Shown: positions 1-6,874 of the stretch, piece after piece
Numbering within the stretch: the stretch's first letter is position 1
Layout of the letters: the number at the start of each line of letters is the position of its first letter
NCBI GenBank assembly: GCA_030528965.1
Contig: JAUMXS010000047.1
Span: forward strand, 539-9,451
Length of the DNA: 8,913 nt
Direction of reading: 5' to 3'
From: Eubacteriales bacterium
GTDB taxonomy: Bacteria > Bacillota > Clostridia > Oscillospirales > Oscillospiraceae
Position numbers and translations under genes: made by a program
The notes under the pieces: generated by a model
Database searches by the model: none
Told to the model about the DNA's origin: nothing
Seen by the model: the letters and a program-made list of their open reading frames with translations, nothing else

Positions 1-313
1 CCTGGATATCGAAGTCCAGGGAGCGCAACAGGTACGGGAATCCGAACCCGATGCGGTGCTGGTGTTTCTGACGCCGCCGTCTGCTGCGGAATTGGAACGT
101 CGCCTTCGCGGACGGGGTACCGATTCCGAGGATCGTATTTGCCGTCGTCTGGAAAAAGCGAGGGAGGAGATCCTTCTCGCTGACAGATACGATTATATTA
201 TTGTCAATGATGACCCGGCAGAAGCTGCCGGAGAACTTTCTGCCGTACTGACGGCAGAACAATGCCGCGCCAAACTGCGCAGCAATATCATTTGTGAGGT
301 GTATGAAGCATGA
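1..313 (+). CDS. gmk: Guanylate kinase, C-terminal part (5' end outside window)
   Basis: This is the last 103 residues of guanylate kinase, which transfers phosphate from ATP to GMP to give GDP in the cytoplasm. The reading frame is open from base 2, so the N-terminal P-loop half lies upstream of the window. The visible part starts with LDIEVQGAQQV, the conserved strand and helix after the GMP-binding region. Next comes a hydrophobic strand (VLVFLTPPS), then the lid region ERRLRGRGTDSEDRICRRL with its conserved arginines, and a tail containing YDYIIVNDDPAEAAGEL, all standard for the family. The stop codon TGA overlaps the rpoZ start codon as ATGA, which suggests coupled translation. The adjacent gmk-rpoZ order is typical of Firmicutes. 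Identification is firm; only the missing half is unknown. Confidence 0.96.
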   Translation, partial: LDIEVQGAQQVRESEPDAVLVFLTPPSAAELERRLRGRGTDSEDRICRRLEKAREEILLADRYDYIIVNDDPAEAAGELSAVLTAEQCRAKLRSNIICEVYEA

Positions 314-507
314 TGCTGTATCCGCCTATGGCTGATCTCGTAGAAAAAGTAGGAAGTCATTATCTGCTTGTGAATCTTGTTGCCCGTCGAGCCCGGCAGA
401 TCGCTACCGATGCCGAGGAAGCGGGAGAATCTCTGGATAAGAAGCCCGTAACCTCTGCGATTGACGAGGTGTATTCCGGACAGCTCGTCATCCGGAAGGA
501 TGACTGA
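310..507 (+). CDS. rpoZ: RNA polymerase omega subunit
   Basis: A 65-residue protein matching the short omega subunit of Clostridia, which binds the beta' subunit and helps RNA polymerase assemble and stay stable. The diagnostic parts are the N-terminal LYPPMADLVEKVGSHYLLV, the core helix VNLVARRARQI, and the segment LDKKPVTSAIDEVYSGQL, equivalent to the KPV-x-x-A-x-E-E/D-I/V motif of the family. The start at 310 is preceded by GAGGTG (296-301) at good spacing and overlaps the gmk stop by 4 bp (ATGA). A second ATG follows directly at 313 and could also be used, changing only one residue. The 3' end overlaps the start of priA by 8 bp. In Bacillus, coaBC follows rpoZ; here it does not. Confidence 0.94.
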   Translation: MMLYPPMADLVEKVGSHYLLVNLVARRARQIATDAEEAGESLDKKPVTSAIDEVYSGQLVIRKDD

Positions 508-3001
508 ACAGATAATTGACGATTCGGCGGCAAATCGCTGTCCGATCGTTGTTCGAGTGGCGGTCAGTGCCGCCACATATTGGATCGACCGACCCTATAC
601 CTATCTCGTGCCGGAAAAGCTTCGGGAAAAAGCCGTCCCCGGCGTTCGGGTCCTTGTTCCTTTTTCCCGCGGTAATCGTCGGGCCGAAGGCCTGATCCTT
701 GCAGTTGGAAGGAATACGGATCAGAATGATCGCCCCCTGAAAGCCATTGATGCCGTTCTGGACGATGAGCCTGTTCTCTCGGCGGAGTTTATTCAGCTGG
801 CCGTCTGGATGCGAGAACGTTATTTCTGCACGGTATATGATTCGGTACGTGCCATGCTGCCGGCTGGATTGTGGTATTCCATGATCACCACCTACGGGAT
901 CGATCCGGAGGTTGGTCTTGAACAAGCCTACAGAGAAGCCGGTCATTCCGCGATGATGCGGGCTGTTCTGGACTTTATGTATGCACGGGATGGCACGGCA
1001 TGTACGCTCCGGGAAATCCAGGACGCTTTGGACGGCGATCCGACTCGTGCTGTTTCCGCCTTGGTCAAAAAAGGCGTTCTTACGGAGAACAGCAAAGGAA
1101 AACGCCGCGTTGGGGACAAACAGGAACAGATGTATACCCTGGCTGTATCTGCAGAAGAAGCATTGGAGTATGCCGTTCAAAAAAAACGCCGTGCTCCTGT
1201 GCAGGCGGCTGTTCTTGAACTTCTCAGCTCCGTTGGACGAGCTTCGGCGAAAGAGATCGGTTACTTCACCGGCGCTTCATCGCAGAGCATTCGCGCACTG
1301 ACCGAAGCCGGTGTTTTACAGCGCTGTGCGGAAGAAGTCTTTCGCCGTCCCGTATATACCTTTGGAGAGAAGCAGGAACTTCCCGTTTTAAATGAAGATC
1401 AGCATCAGGCTTATGAAGGTCTTCTGCGCCATGTCAACGGAAACCGGACCGGTGCGGGTCTCCTGTTTGGTGTTACGGGAAGCGGAAAAACTGCAGTTTA
1501 TATTCGTTTAATTGACCGTGTTCTCCGAAATGGACAAAGCGCTATTCTTCTGGTGCCGGAAATTTCTCTGACGCCGCAGATGCTGAGGACGTTTTCTTCC
1601 TATTTTGGCGATGAGATCGCTGTGCTGCACAGTTCTCTGGCGATCGGCGAGAGATATGACGAGTGGAAGCGGATCCGAGCCGGAAAAGCGCATCTTGTGA
1701 TCGGTACACGAAGTGCGGTTTTTGCTCCTGTTGAGAATCTCGGCGTGATTATCATTGACGAAGAGCAGGAGTACACCTATAAATCGGAGAATGTACCCCG
1801 CTACCATGCGCGCGATGTAGCAAAATACCGATGCGCCAGATACAACAAGTTTTTGATCCTTGGGTCCGCGACTCCGGATATCGACAGCCGATATCGTGCG
1901 CAGATCGGTGCTTATGCGTACTATACGCTGCCGGCCAGATTTAACAGACAAAGCCTTCCATCTGTCGAAATCGTGGACATGAAGGAAGAACTGCGCAGGG
2001 GAAACGGCAGCAGCATCAGCAGCTGTCTAAAAGATGCGCTGGAAGAAACGATGTCGCGCGGAGAACAGAGTATTCTCTTTTTAAATCGACGCGGTGCATC
2101 CAAGTTTATTACCTGCGGAGAGTGCGGTTTTGTTTATGCATGTCCCAACTGCAGTGTCAGTCTGACGTGGCACAGTGCAACCCGTCGTCTGCTTTGCCAT
2201 TACTGCGGCCATAGCAGCCATGCTGCCGAGGTTTGTCCCGAATGCGGGGGGCGGTTAAACTATATTGGGGTTGGAACACAGAAAGTTGAAACGGATCTGC
2301 AGGAACTGTTTCCCGGAAAAGAGATCCTTAGAATGGATACGGATTCCGTTCAGCCGGTCGGTTCGCATGCTGCTATATTGGAACGGTTTCAGAAGGAGAA
2401 TATTCCGATCCTGGTTGGAACGCAGATGATTACAAAGGGTTTGGATTTTGAGAATGTAACGCTTGTGGGCGTTATTTCAGCGGATCAAAGCCTTTACTGC
2501 GGGGATTATCGTGCCTCTGAGCGAACATTTTCGCTTTTGACGCAGGTCATTGGCCGTTCCGGGCGTGGGAAGCATCCGGGTCGAGCAATCATTCAGTCTT
2601 TTACGCCGGACAATCAGGTGATCCGGCAGGCTGCTGCACAGGATTACGAAGGGTTTTACGCATCTGAACTGGAACTCCGTCTCGCGCAGAAATCTCCTCC
2701 CATAACGGAAATTTTTGCACTGACAGCGTCCGGACTGGATGAAGCATTGGTTCTGCGCTGCTGTTCGGAGATTCGCTCGATTTTGCTGCGTGAACTGAAA
2801 GATACTCTTGGAGTGCAGGTGCTGGGCCCGGCGCCGCTTCCGGTCGTGCGAGTCAATAATCGTTTTCGTTATCGCGTTAGCTTGCTGTGCCAAAGCGATC
2901 AGAAGATCCGCAGTCTTATCAGCAATATTTTGTCTCATTATAATACGTCCGGAGCGTTCCGGGGTGTCTCTGTCTATGCGGACAATAATCCATATGACTG
3001 A
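500..3001 (+). CDS. priA: Primosomal protein PriA, 3'-to-5' replication restart helicase
   Basis: An 833-residue PriA, the superfamily 2 helicase that recognises stalled or branched forks and starts primosome reassembly. The N-terminal 3'-DNA-binding domain includes DRPYTYLVPE, and a winged-helix region fills roughly residues 115-310. Walker A is GVTGSGKT (324-331, Lys330). Motif II is DEEQ (420-423), where many PriA proteins have DEEH. Also visible are GTRSAVF, SATPDIDSRY, FLNRRGASKF, VGTQMITKGLDF and QVIGRSGRG. Eight zinc-binding cysteines sit in four CxxC pairs: 539/542, 548/551, 566/569 and 579/582. Length is near that of the Bacillus protein. I chose the ATG at 500 because it overlaps the rpoZ end and family similarity begins soon after. 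However, the purine run GGAAGG touches the ATG without a spacer, so the start is less certain than the identity. A GTG at 557 is the next canonical candidate but lacks a ribosome-binding site. Confidence 0.95.
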   Translation: MTEQIIDDSAANRCPIVVRVAVSAATYWIDRPYTYLVPEKLREKAVPGVRVLVPFSRGNRRAEGLILAVGRNTDQNDRPLKAIDAVLDDEPVLSAEFIQLAVWMRERYFCTVYDSVRAMLPAGLWYSMITTYGIDPEVGLEQAYREAGHSAMMRAVLDFMYARDGTACTLREIQDALDGDPTRAVSALVKKGVLTENSKGKRRVGDKQEQMYTLAVSAEEALEYAVQKKRRAPVQAAVLELLSSVGRASAKEIGYFTGASSQSIRALTEAGVLQRCAEEVFRRPVYTFGEKQELPVLNEDQHQAYEGLLRHVNGNRTGAGLLFGVTGSGKTAVYIRLIDRVLRNGQSAILLVPEISLTPQMLRTFSSYFGDEIAVLHSSLAIGERYDEWKRIRAGKAHLVIGTRSAVFAPVENLGVIIIDEEQEYTYKSENVPRYHARDVAKYRCARYNKFLILGSATPDIDSRYRAQIGAYAYYTLPARFNRQSLPSVEIVDMKEELRRGNGSSISSCLKDALEETMSRGEQSILFLNRRGASKFITCGECGFVYACPNCSVSLTWHSATRRLLCHYCGHSSHAAEVCPECGGRLNYIGVGTQKVETDLQELFPGKEILRMDTDSVQPVGSHAAILERFQKENIPILVGTQMITKGLDFENVTLVGVISADQSLYCGDYRASERTFSLLTQVIGRSGRGKHPGRAIIQSFTPDNQVIRQAAAQDYEGFYASELELRLAQKSPPITEIFALTASGLDEALVLRCCSEIRSILLRELKDTLGVQVLGPAPLPVVRVNNRFRYRVSLLCQSDQKIRSLISNILSHYNTSGAFRGVSVYADNNPYD

Positions 3002-3018
3002 AAGAGGAATTGAAAGAA

Positions 3019-3543
3019 ATGTCTCTTAGAGAGATTAGAAAAAAAGGCGATGAAGTGCTGACGAAGCGCTGCCGTCCTTATACGGATTTTAATGATCATC
3101 TGCATACGCTGATGGATGATCTGCAGGATACACTTATTGATTCCGGCGGTGTTGGTCTGGCTGCACCGCAGGTCGGGGTTCTGCGTCGTGCTGTCGTTGT
3201 ATTGGAAACTAACGTTTCTGATGATGAAGAACCTTATGTCATTGAGATGGTTAACCCGACCATTATCGCGACAGAAGGTGAACAGGATGGCCCCGAAGGT
3301 TGCCTGAGTGTTCCGGGCGTATTCGGTCAGGTGAAGCGGCCCGAGAAGGTGACCGTAAAAGCCTTTGATCGATATGGAAATGAGTTCACGGTCGACGGTG
3401 AAGGTTTGACCGCTCGTGCTTTCTGCCATGAGCTGGATCATCTGGATGGTCATCTGTTCCTGGAAGTGGCGGAGCGGATCCTCACAGATGAAGAACTGGA
3501 AGCCATGAGTGAAGATGACGAGGAGTATGAGGAGGACGACTGA
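3019..3543 (+). CDS. def: Peptide deformylase
   Basis: A 174-residue peptide deformylase, the metalloenzyme that removes the formyl group from the N-terminal methionine of new proteins. All three catalytic motifs are intact: GVGLAAPQ (44-51), EGCLS with metal ligand Cys95, and HELDH with metal ligands His137 and His141 and catalytic Glu138. The start ATG at 3019 has AGAGGA (3003-3008) about ten bases upstream; an in-frame TTG at 3010 sits too close to that site to be preferred. The protein ends in a strongly acidic tail, SEDDEEYEEDD, beyond the catalytic core. The codons of this tail also provide the Shine-Dalgarno for fmt. def next to fmt is the classic pairing of the formyl-adding and formyl-removing steps. 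Confidence 0.96.
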   Translation: MSLREIRKKGDEVLTKRCRPYTDFNDHLHTLMDDLQDTLIDSGGVGLAAPQVGVLRRAVVVLETNVSDDEEPYVIEMVNPTIIATEGEQDGPEGCLSVPGVFGQVKRPEKVTVKAFDRYGNEFTVDGEGLTARAFCHELDHLDGHLFLEVAERILTDEELEAMSEDDEEYEEDD

Positions 3544-3547
3544 GTCT
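3528..3547 (+). promoter_or_regulatory. fmt ribosome-binding site embedded in the end of def
   Basis: GAGGAGG at 3529-3535 is a near-ideal anti-16S match, lying twelve bases before the fmt ATG at 3548. It falls inside the last codons of def, within the glutamate and aspartate run of the acidic tail, and the def stop (3541-3543) lies between it and the fmt start. This arrangement suggests coupling, with ribosomes finishing def reloading onto fmt. Confidence 0.7.
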
Positions 3548-4465
3548 ATGCGGATCGTTTTTATGGGAACGCCGGATTTTGGCGCGGCCTCCCTTCGCGG
3601 CCTGTTGGATAGCGGCTATGATGTGGTGGCAGTGTTTACGCAGCCGGATCGGCCCCGCGGTCGCGGAATGCGGCTGGAACCATCTCCTGTGAAGGCTTTA
3701 GCCGTTGAGCGTGGTATTCCCGTCTATCAGCCGGCAACCCTGAGGGACGGCAAGGCTACGGAGCTCCTGAGAGATATTGCTCCCGACCTTCTTGTAGTCG
3801 TTGCTTATGGAAAAATCCTTCCGGAGGATTTCCTGCGTGTTGCACGTTTGGGCAGTATCAATGTCCATGCATCACTTCTTCCCAAGTACCGCGGAAGTGC
3901 GCCCATTCAATGGGCGGTCCTCAATGGGGACAAGACCACGGGCGTCTCTATTCAATATATGGAAGCCGCTCTGGACAGCGGCGCGGTGATTTCTTCGACC
4001 GAGACTGAGATTGGAGAATTTGAGACAGCAGGCGAACTGTTTGATCGGCTCATGATTATGGGCGCAGATCTTCTTGTCGATACTGTCCGTGCTATCGGGG
4101 AGGGTACGGCAGTGGCTGTCCCTCAGGACGAGAGCAAAGTGTCTTTCTGTAAAATGCTCGATAAGAGCATGAGTCCCATTGACTGGAACCGTACTCCTCG
4201 TGAGATCGTTAAACATATTTGCGGACTGGATCCCTGGCCGGTTGCCACGATGGAACTGGAAGGTAAGGTTTTTCGTGTATTTGGAGCGGCTTACACGAAG
4301 AATAAGACGGATAAAGCCCCGGGAAGCATTGTTTCTGCCGGTTCGGAGGGGATCGAGTTTGCCTGTGCCGACGGCAGTACGCTTCTGATCACAGAACTGC
4401 AGGCCCCGGGCAAAAAGCGGATGAGCAGCGCGGATTATCTGCGCGGTCATCCGCTGAAGGTGTAA
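3548..4465 (+). CDS. fmt: Methionyl-tRNA formyltransferase
   Basis: A 305-residue enzyme that transfers a formyl group from 10-formyltetrahydrofolate to Met-tRNA(fMet), producing the initiator tRNA for bacterial translation. The N-terminal Rossmann-like domain starts MRIVFMGTPDFGAASL. The catalytic triad is visible: Asn105 and His107 in INVHASLLPKYRGSAPIQWA, and Asp143 in LDSGAVI. The loop QPDRPRGRGMRLEPSPVK, the family's basic insertion used in tRNA contact, is present. The C-terminal OB-like tRNA-binding domain begins near SFCKMLDKSMSPIDWN and includes GLDPWPVA. The ATG at 3548 fits the family N-terminus and the upstream GAGGAGG. The stop TAA shares one base with the rsmB ATG (TAATG). No domain is missing, and the length is normal. 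Confidence 0.96.
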   Translation: MRIVFMGTPDFGAASLRGLLDSGYDVVAVFTQPDRPRGRGMRLEPSPVKALAVERGIPVYQPATLRDGKATELLRDIAPDLLVVVAYGKILPEDFLRVARLGSINVHASLLPKYRGSAPIQWAVLNGDKTTGVSIQYMEAALDSGAVISSTETEIGEFETAGELFDRLMIMGADLLVDTVRAIGEGTAVAVPQDESKVSFCKMLDKSMSPIDWNRTPREIVKHICGLDPWPVATMELEGKVFRVFGAAYTKNKTDKAPGSIVSAGSEGIEFACADGSTLLITELQAPGKKRMSSADYLRGHPLKV

Positions 4466-5799
4466 TGAGCGCGCCCGCGCGGGCGCGGCAGGCTGCTATG
4501 TATGTGCTGGGACGCTGCCGGCGGCATGGCGCCTGGACGGCACAGACTTTATCTGCGGCGACGGAGAAATTTGGACTTGACCGACGTGATGCAGCGCTTT
4601 GCGCGCGTCTGTGCCGCACGGTGCTGCAAAACGAGAGCATATGTGATTATGCCATCGACTGCTGGTCCAGCGTGCGCAGCCGCCGCCTTGAACCGGCTGT
4701 TCGTAATGCACTGCATCTCGGCCTTTGTCAGCTGCTGTTGATGGACCGCATTCCCGATTCCGCGGCGGTGGGAGAATCGGTGGAACTCGTTCGGCGTGCG
4801 GGTTGTGCCCGAGCTTCCGGGCTGGTGAATGCCATTTTACGCAAAGCCGCGGCAGAGGGAGCTTTTCCCGAGCCGCCGGGAGCCGGTACTGCAAAATATA
4901 TTTCCGTACGGCATAGTCTTCCGCTTGTGCTTTGCGAACAGCTTACAGAGCGGTACGGGTATGATTTCGCCCTTGGCTTTGCAGAGGCTTCCAACAAGGA
5001 AGCTCCTCTGTGCCTGACTGTAAACCGTCTGCGAACGGATATTAATTCTCTGGTTAAAGAGCTTGCAGCGGACGGTGTCAGGTCAAACCTGGATGCCCGT
5101 TTTCCGGATAGTTTGTTTCCGGAAAATCTTGGTCCGATCGGAGATAATGCTGCTTTCCGTGCCGGAAAGTTTTATGTGCAGGATGCTGCGGCGGCATTTG
5201 CCGTTCGGGCGGCTGATCCGAAAAGCGGTATGCGTGTTCTGGATGGATGCGCGGCTCCGGGCGGAAAGAGTTTCTTGTCAGCCATTCTTATGGGTGACAA
5301 AGGTGAAATTATTTCCTGCGATAAACAGGGGAAAAAACTGCATTTGGTCGATGAAGGTGCGAAGCGCCTCGGCCTGCATATTATTTCGACACATCCCATG
5401 GATGCCGGGAACCCCGATCCCGCTTTCGAAGGAGCGTTTGATCTCGTTTTTGCGGATGTACCCTGTTCCGGACTCGGCGTTTTGCGCAGAAAACCGGAGA
5501 TCCGCAGCAGAAAGCCGGAAGAAATCAGTGCCTTGCCTGAGGAGCAGCTTCGTCTGCTTCGTGGGCTGGCCGGCTGTGTTCGTCCCGGCGGAATGCTTCT
5601 TTATTCCACATGTACGGTGACTGCGGAGGAAAACGAATCTGTCATCGAGGCTTTCCTGCGGAATAATGAAGACTTCGTTCCGGAAGCTTTTTCCCTGCCT
5701 GACGGGAATGTCGTGTCTAACGGGATGCATCGGCTCTGGCCGCATGTGGAGGGTACGGACGGATTTTTCATGTGTCGTATGAGGAAACGCGAAGTATGA
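4465..5799 (+). CDS. rsmB: 16S rRNA (cytosine-967-C5)-methyltransferase RsmB
   Basis: A 444-residue S-adenosylmethionine-dependent methyltransferase that makes m5C at position 967 (E. coli numbering) of 16S rRNA. Residues about 1-140 form the NusB-like RNA-binding domain (RQAAMYVLGRCRRHGAW, RIPDSAAVGESVELVRRAG, GLVNAILRK). The catalytic domain follows, with the SAM site VLDGCAAPGGKS (Ala263 to Lys268), motif IV DVPCSGLG (Cys334) and motif VI YSTCTV (Cys383, the expected nucleophile). The NusB-like domain distinguishes it from RsmF and other NOL1/NOP2/Sun proteins. The ATG at 4465 overlaps the fmt stop by one base and has GAAGG (4456-4460) four bases upstream. Two oddities are a perfect G/C palindrome in codons 2-8 and a higher G+C content in the NusB-like part than in the catalytic part. 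The Gly261 after VLD is usually Leu or Ala-like in relatives, as I recall them. Confidence 0.94.
   Translation: MSAPARARQAAMYVLGRCRRHGAWTAQTLSAATEKFGLDRRDAALCARLCRTVLQNESICDYAIDCWSSVRSRRLEPAVRNALHLGLCQLLLMDRIPDSAAVGESVELVRRAGCARASGLVNAILRKAAAEGAFPEPPGAGTAKYISVRHSLPLVLCEQLTERYGYDFALGFAEASNKEAPLCLTVNRLRTDINSLVKELAADGVRSNLDARFPDSLFPENLGPIGDNAAFRAGKFYVQDAAAAFAVRAADPKSGMRVLDGCAAPGGKSFLSAILMGDKGEIISCDKQGKKLHLVDEGAKRLGLHIISTHPMDAGNPDPAFEGAFDLVFADVPCSGLGVLRRKPEIRSRKPEEISALPEEQLRLLRGLAGCVRPGGMLLYSTCTVTAEENESVIEAFLRNNEDFVPEAFSLPDGNVVSNGMHRLWPHVEGTDGFFMCRMRKREV
4470..4487. repeat. Perfect 18-bp all-G/C palindrome at the rsmB start
   Basis: CGCGCCCGCGCGGGCGCG reads identically on both strands. In RNA it could fold as a 7-bp all-G/C stem (CGCGCCC with GGGCGCG) closed by a GCGC loop. 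It begins three bases after the rsmB start codon and encodes part of the peptide SAPARAR. Its position within the ribosome footprint at initiation suggests an effect on rsmB translation, but this is inference. It has no U-tract after it, so it is not a rho-independent terminator. Confidence 0.75.
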
Positions 5800-6854
5800 T
5801 TGAAATTTGCGGCAAATGCGATATAAAATCTATGCTTCCGGAGGAGCTGGAAGTCTTTCTCAAGGAACTGGGCCAGCCGGGTTTTCGTGCCGGACAGATC
5901 TTTTCCTGGTTGTCTCGCGGATGCGGCAGCTTTGATGAAATGACGAATCTTCCGCTTTCCCTGCGGGAGACTTTGAAAAGCCGTTGTCATCTTTATGCGC
6001 CGAATCAAATCGACCGCCGCAGTTCCTCACGTGACGGAACGGTCAAACAGCTTTGGGAACTGTATGATGGCAATGCGGTCGAGACTGTCGTAATGCGGTA
6101 TTCCTACGGAGATACGGTCTGCATCTCTACGCAGGTGGGGTGTCGGCAGGGCTGCGCATTCTGCGCCTCTGCCATTGGCGGCCTTGTTCGGTCACTTTCT
6201 CCTTCGGAGATGCTGGATGAGGTCCTGTATGCGGAGCGTGACTCCGGAAAACCTCTTTCGCATATTGTCCTTATGGGGATCGGAGAACCGCTTGATAATT
6301 TCGATAATGTCATGCGGTTTCTGGATCTCATCAATCATCCGAAGGGACGTGGATTCGGAATGCGCCGCATTTCGCTTTCCACTTGCGGATTGATCGAGAA
6401 GTTTGACCGGCTGGCCGATAATCAGCTTCAGCTTACATTGTCTGTTTCACTGCATGCACCGGATGATGAGACACGCAGTCGAATTATGCCGGCTAATCGC
6501 GGACGCGGTGTGGATGCGCTGATGGAAGCCTGCGGAAAATATATGAAAAAAACCGGTCGGCGCATTTCTTTTGAATATGCCATGATCGATGGTGTCAATG
6601 ATTCGGAGGCCCAGGCGAGGCTTCTTGCCGGCAGAATGAAGGAGATCGGCGGACACGTGAACCTTATTCCGCTTAATCAGGTGGAAGAGCGGGAATTCCG
6701 ACCCTCCCGGCCGGAAAACGTACGTCGGTTTCAACAGATCCTGCAGGACAGCGGTGTAAACGTAACAGTGCGCCGCCGCCTTGGCGGTGATTTGGATGCG
6801 GCCTGCGGGCAGCTGCGCCGTCGTGTACTGCATGACGGGAATGCCCAGGTTTAG
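5796..6854 (+). CDS. rlmN: Dual-specificity rRNA/tRNA adenine-C2 methyltransferase RlmN
   Basis: A 352-residue radical SAM enzyme that makes 2-methyladenosine at 23S rRNA A2503, and in characterised members also at tRNA A37. The radical SAM iron-sulfur motif CRQGCAFC gives Cys116, Cys120 and Cys123. The two cysteines of the ping-pong methyl transfer mechanism are also present: Cys109 in TVCISTQVGC and Cys337 in GGDLDAACGQL. Other family segments are LMGIGEPLDNFDNV, RRISLSTCGL, LSVSLHAPDDETRSRIMP and VNLIPLNQV. The N-terminal helical domain with FRAGQIFSWL is normal. The short start MIEICGKC adds an unusual CxxC not expected in the family. The ATG at 5796 overlaps the rsmB stop by 4 bp (ATGA), with GAGGA at 5781-5785 upstream; an in-frame GTG at 5772 is less likely. 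Having all five key cysteines argues for RlmN rather than a diverged paralogue; Cfr cannot be strictly excluded by motifs but the neighbourhood says RlmN. Confidence 0.95.
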   Translation: MIEICGKCDIKSMLPEELEVFLKELGQPGFRAGQIFSWLSRGCGSFDEMTNLPLSLRETLKSRCHLYAPNQIDRRSSSRDGTVKQLWELYDGNAVETVVMRYSYGDTVCISTQVGCRQGCAFCASAIGGLVRSLSPSEMLDEVLYAERDSGKPLSHIVLMGIGEPLDNFDNVMRFLDLINHPKGRGFGMRRISLSTCGLIEKFDRLADNQLQLTLSVSLHAPDDETRSRIMPANRGRGVDALMEACGKYMKKTGRRISFEYAMIDGVNDSEAQARLLAGRMKEIGGHVNLIPLNQVEEREFRPSRPENVRRFQQILQDSGVNVTVRRRLGGDLDAACGQLRRRVLHDGNAQV

Positions 6855-6874
6855 CTCAGACAGCGGGGGAAAAG

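Noticed and set aside
461..499. priA starting at the upstream TTG at 461
   Set aside because: It would overlap rpoZ by 47 bases and add a low-complexity serine-rich leader not expected in PriA. The ATG at 500 is at the operon junction and preferable.
488..1180. Long open frame on the minus strand opposite the start of priA (230 codons)
   Set aside because: It is antisense to strongly conserved priA, with no recognisable motifs and no convincing ribosome-binding site.
4470..4487. The rsmB palindrome as a rho-independent terminator after fmt
   Set aside because: There is no run of T after the stem, and it lies inside the rsmB coding region.
5063..5620. 185-codon plus-strand frame inside rsmB
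   Set aside because: It overlaps the rsmB catalytic domain, including the SAM and motif IV regions, in another frame. Its protein has shadow-like composition and no known motif.
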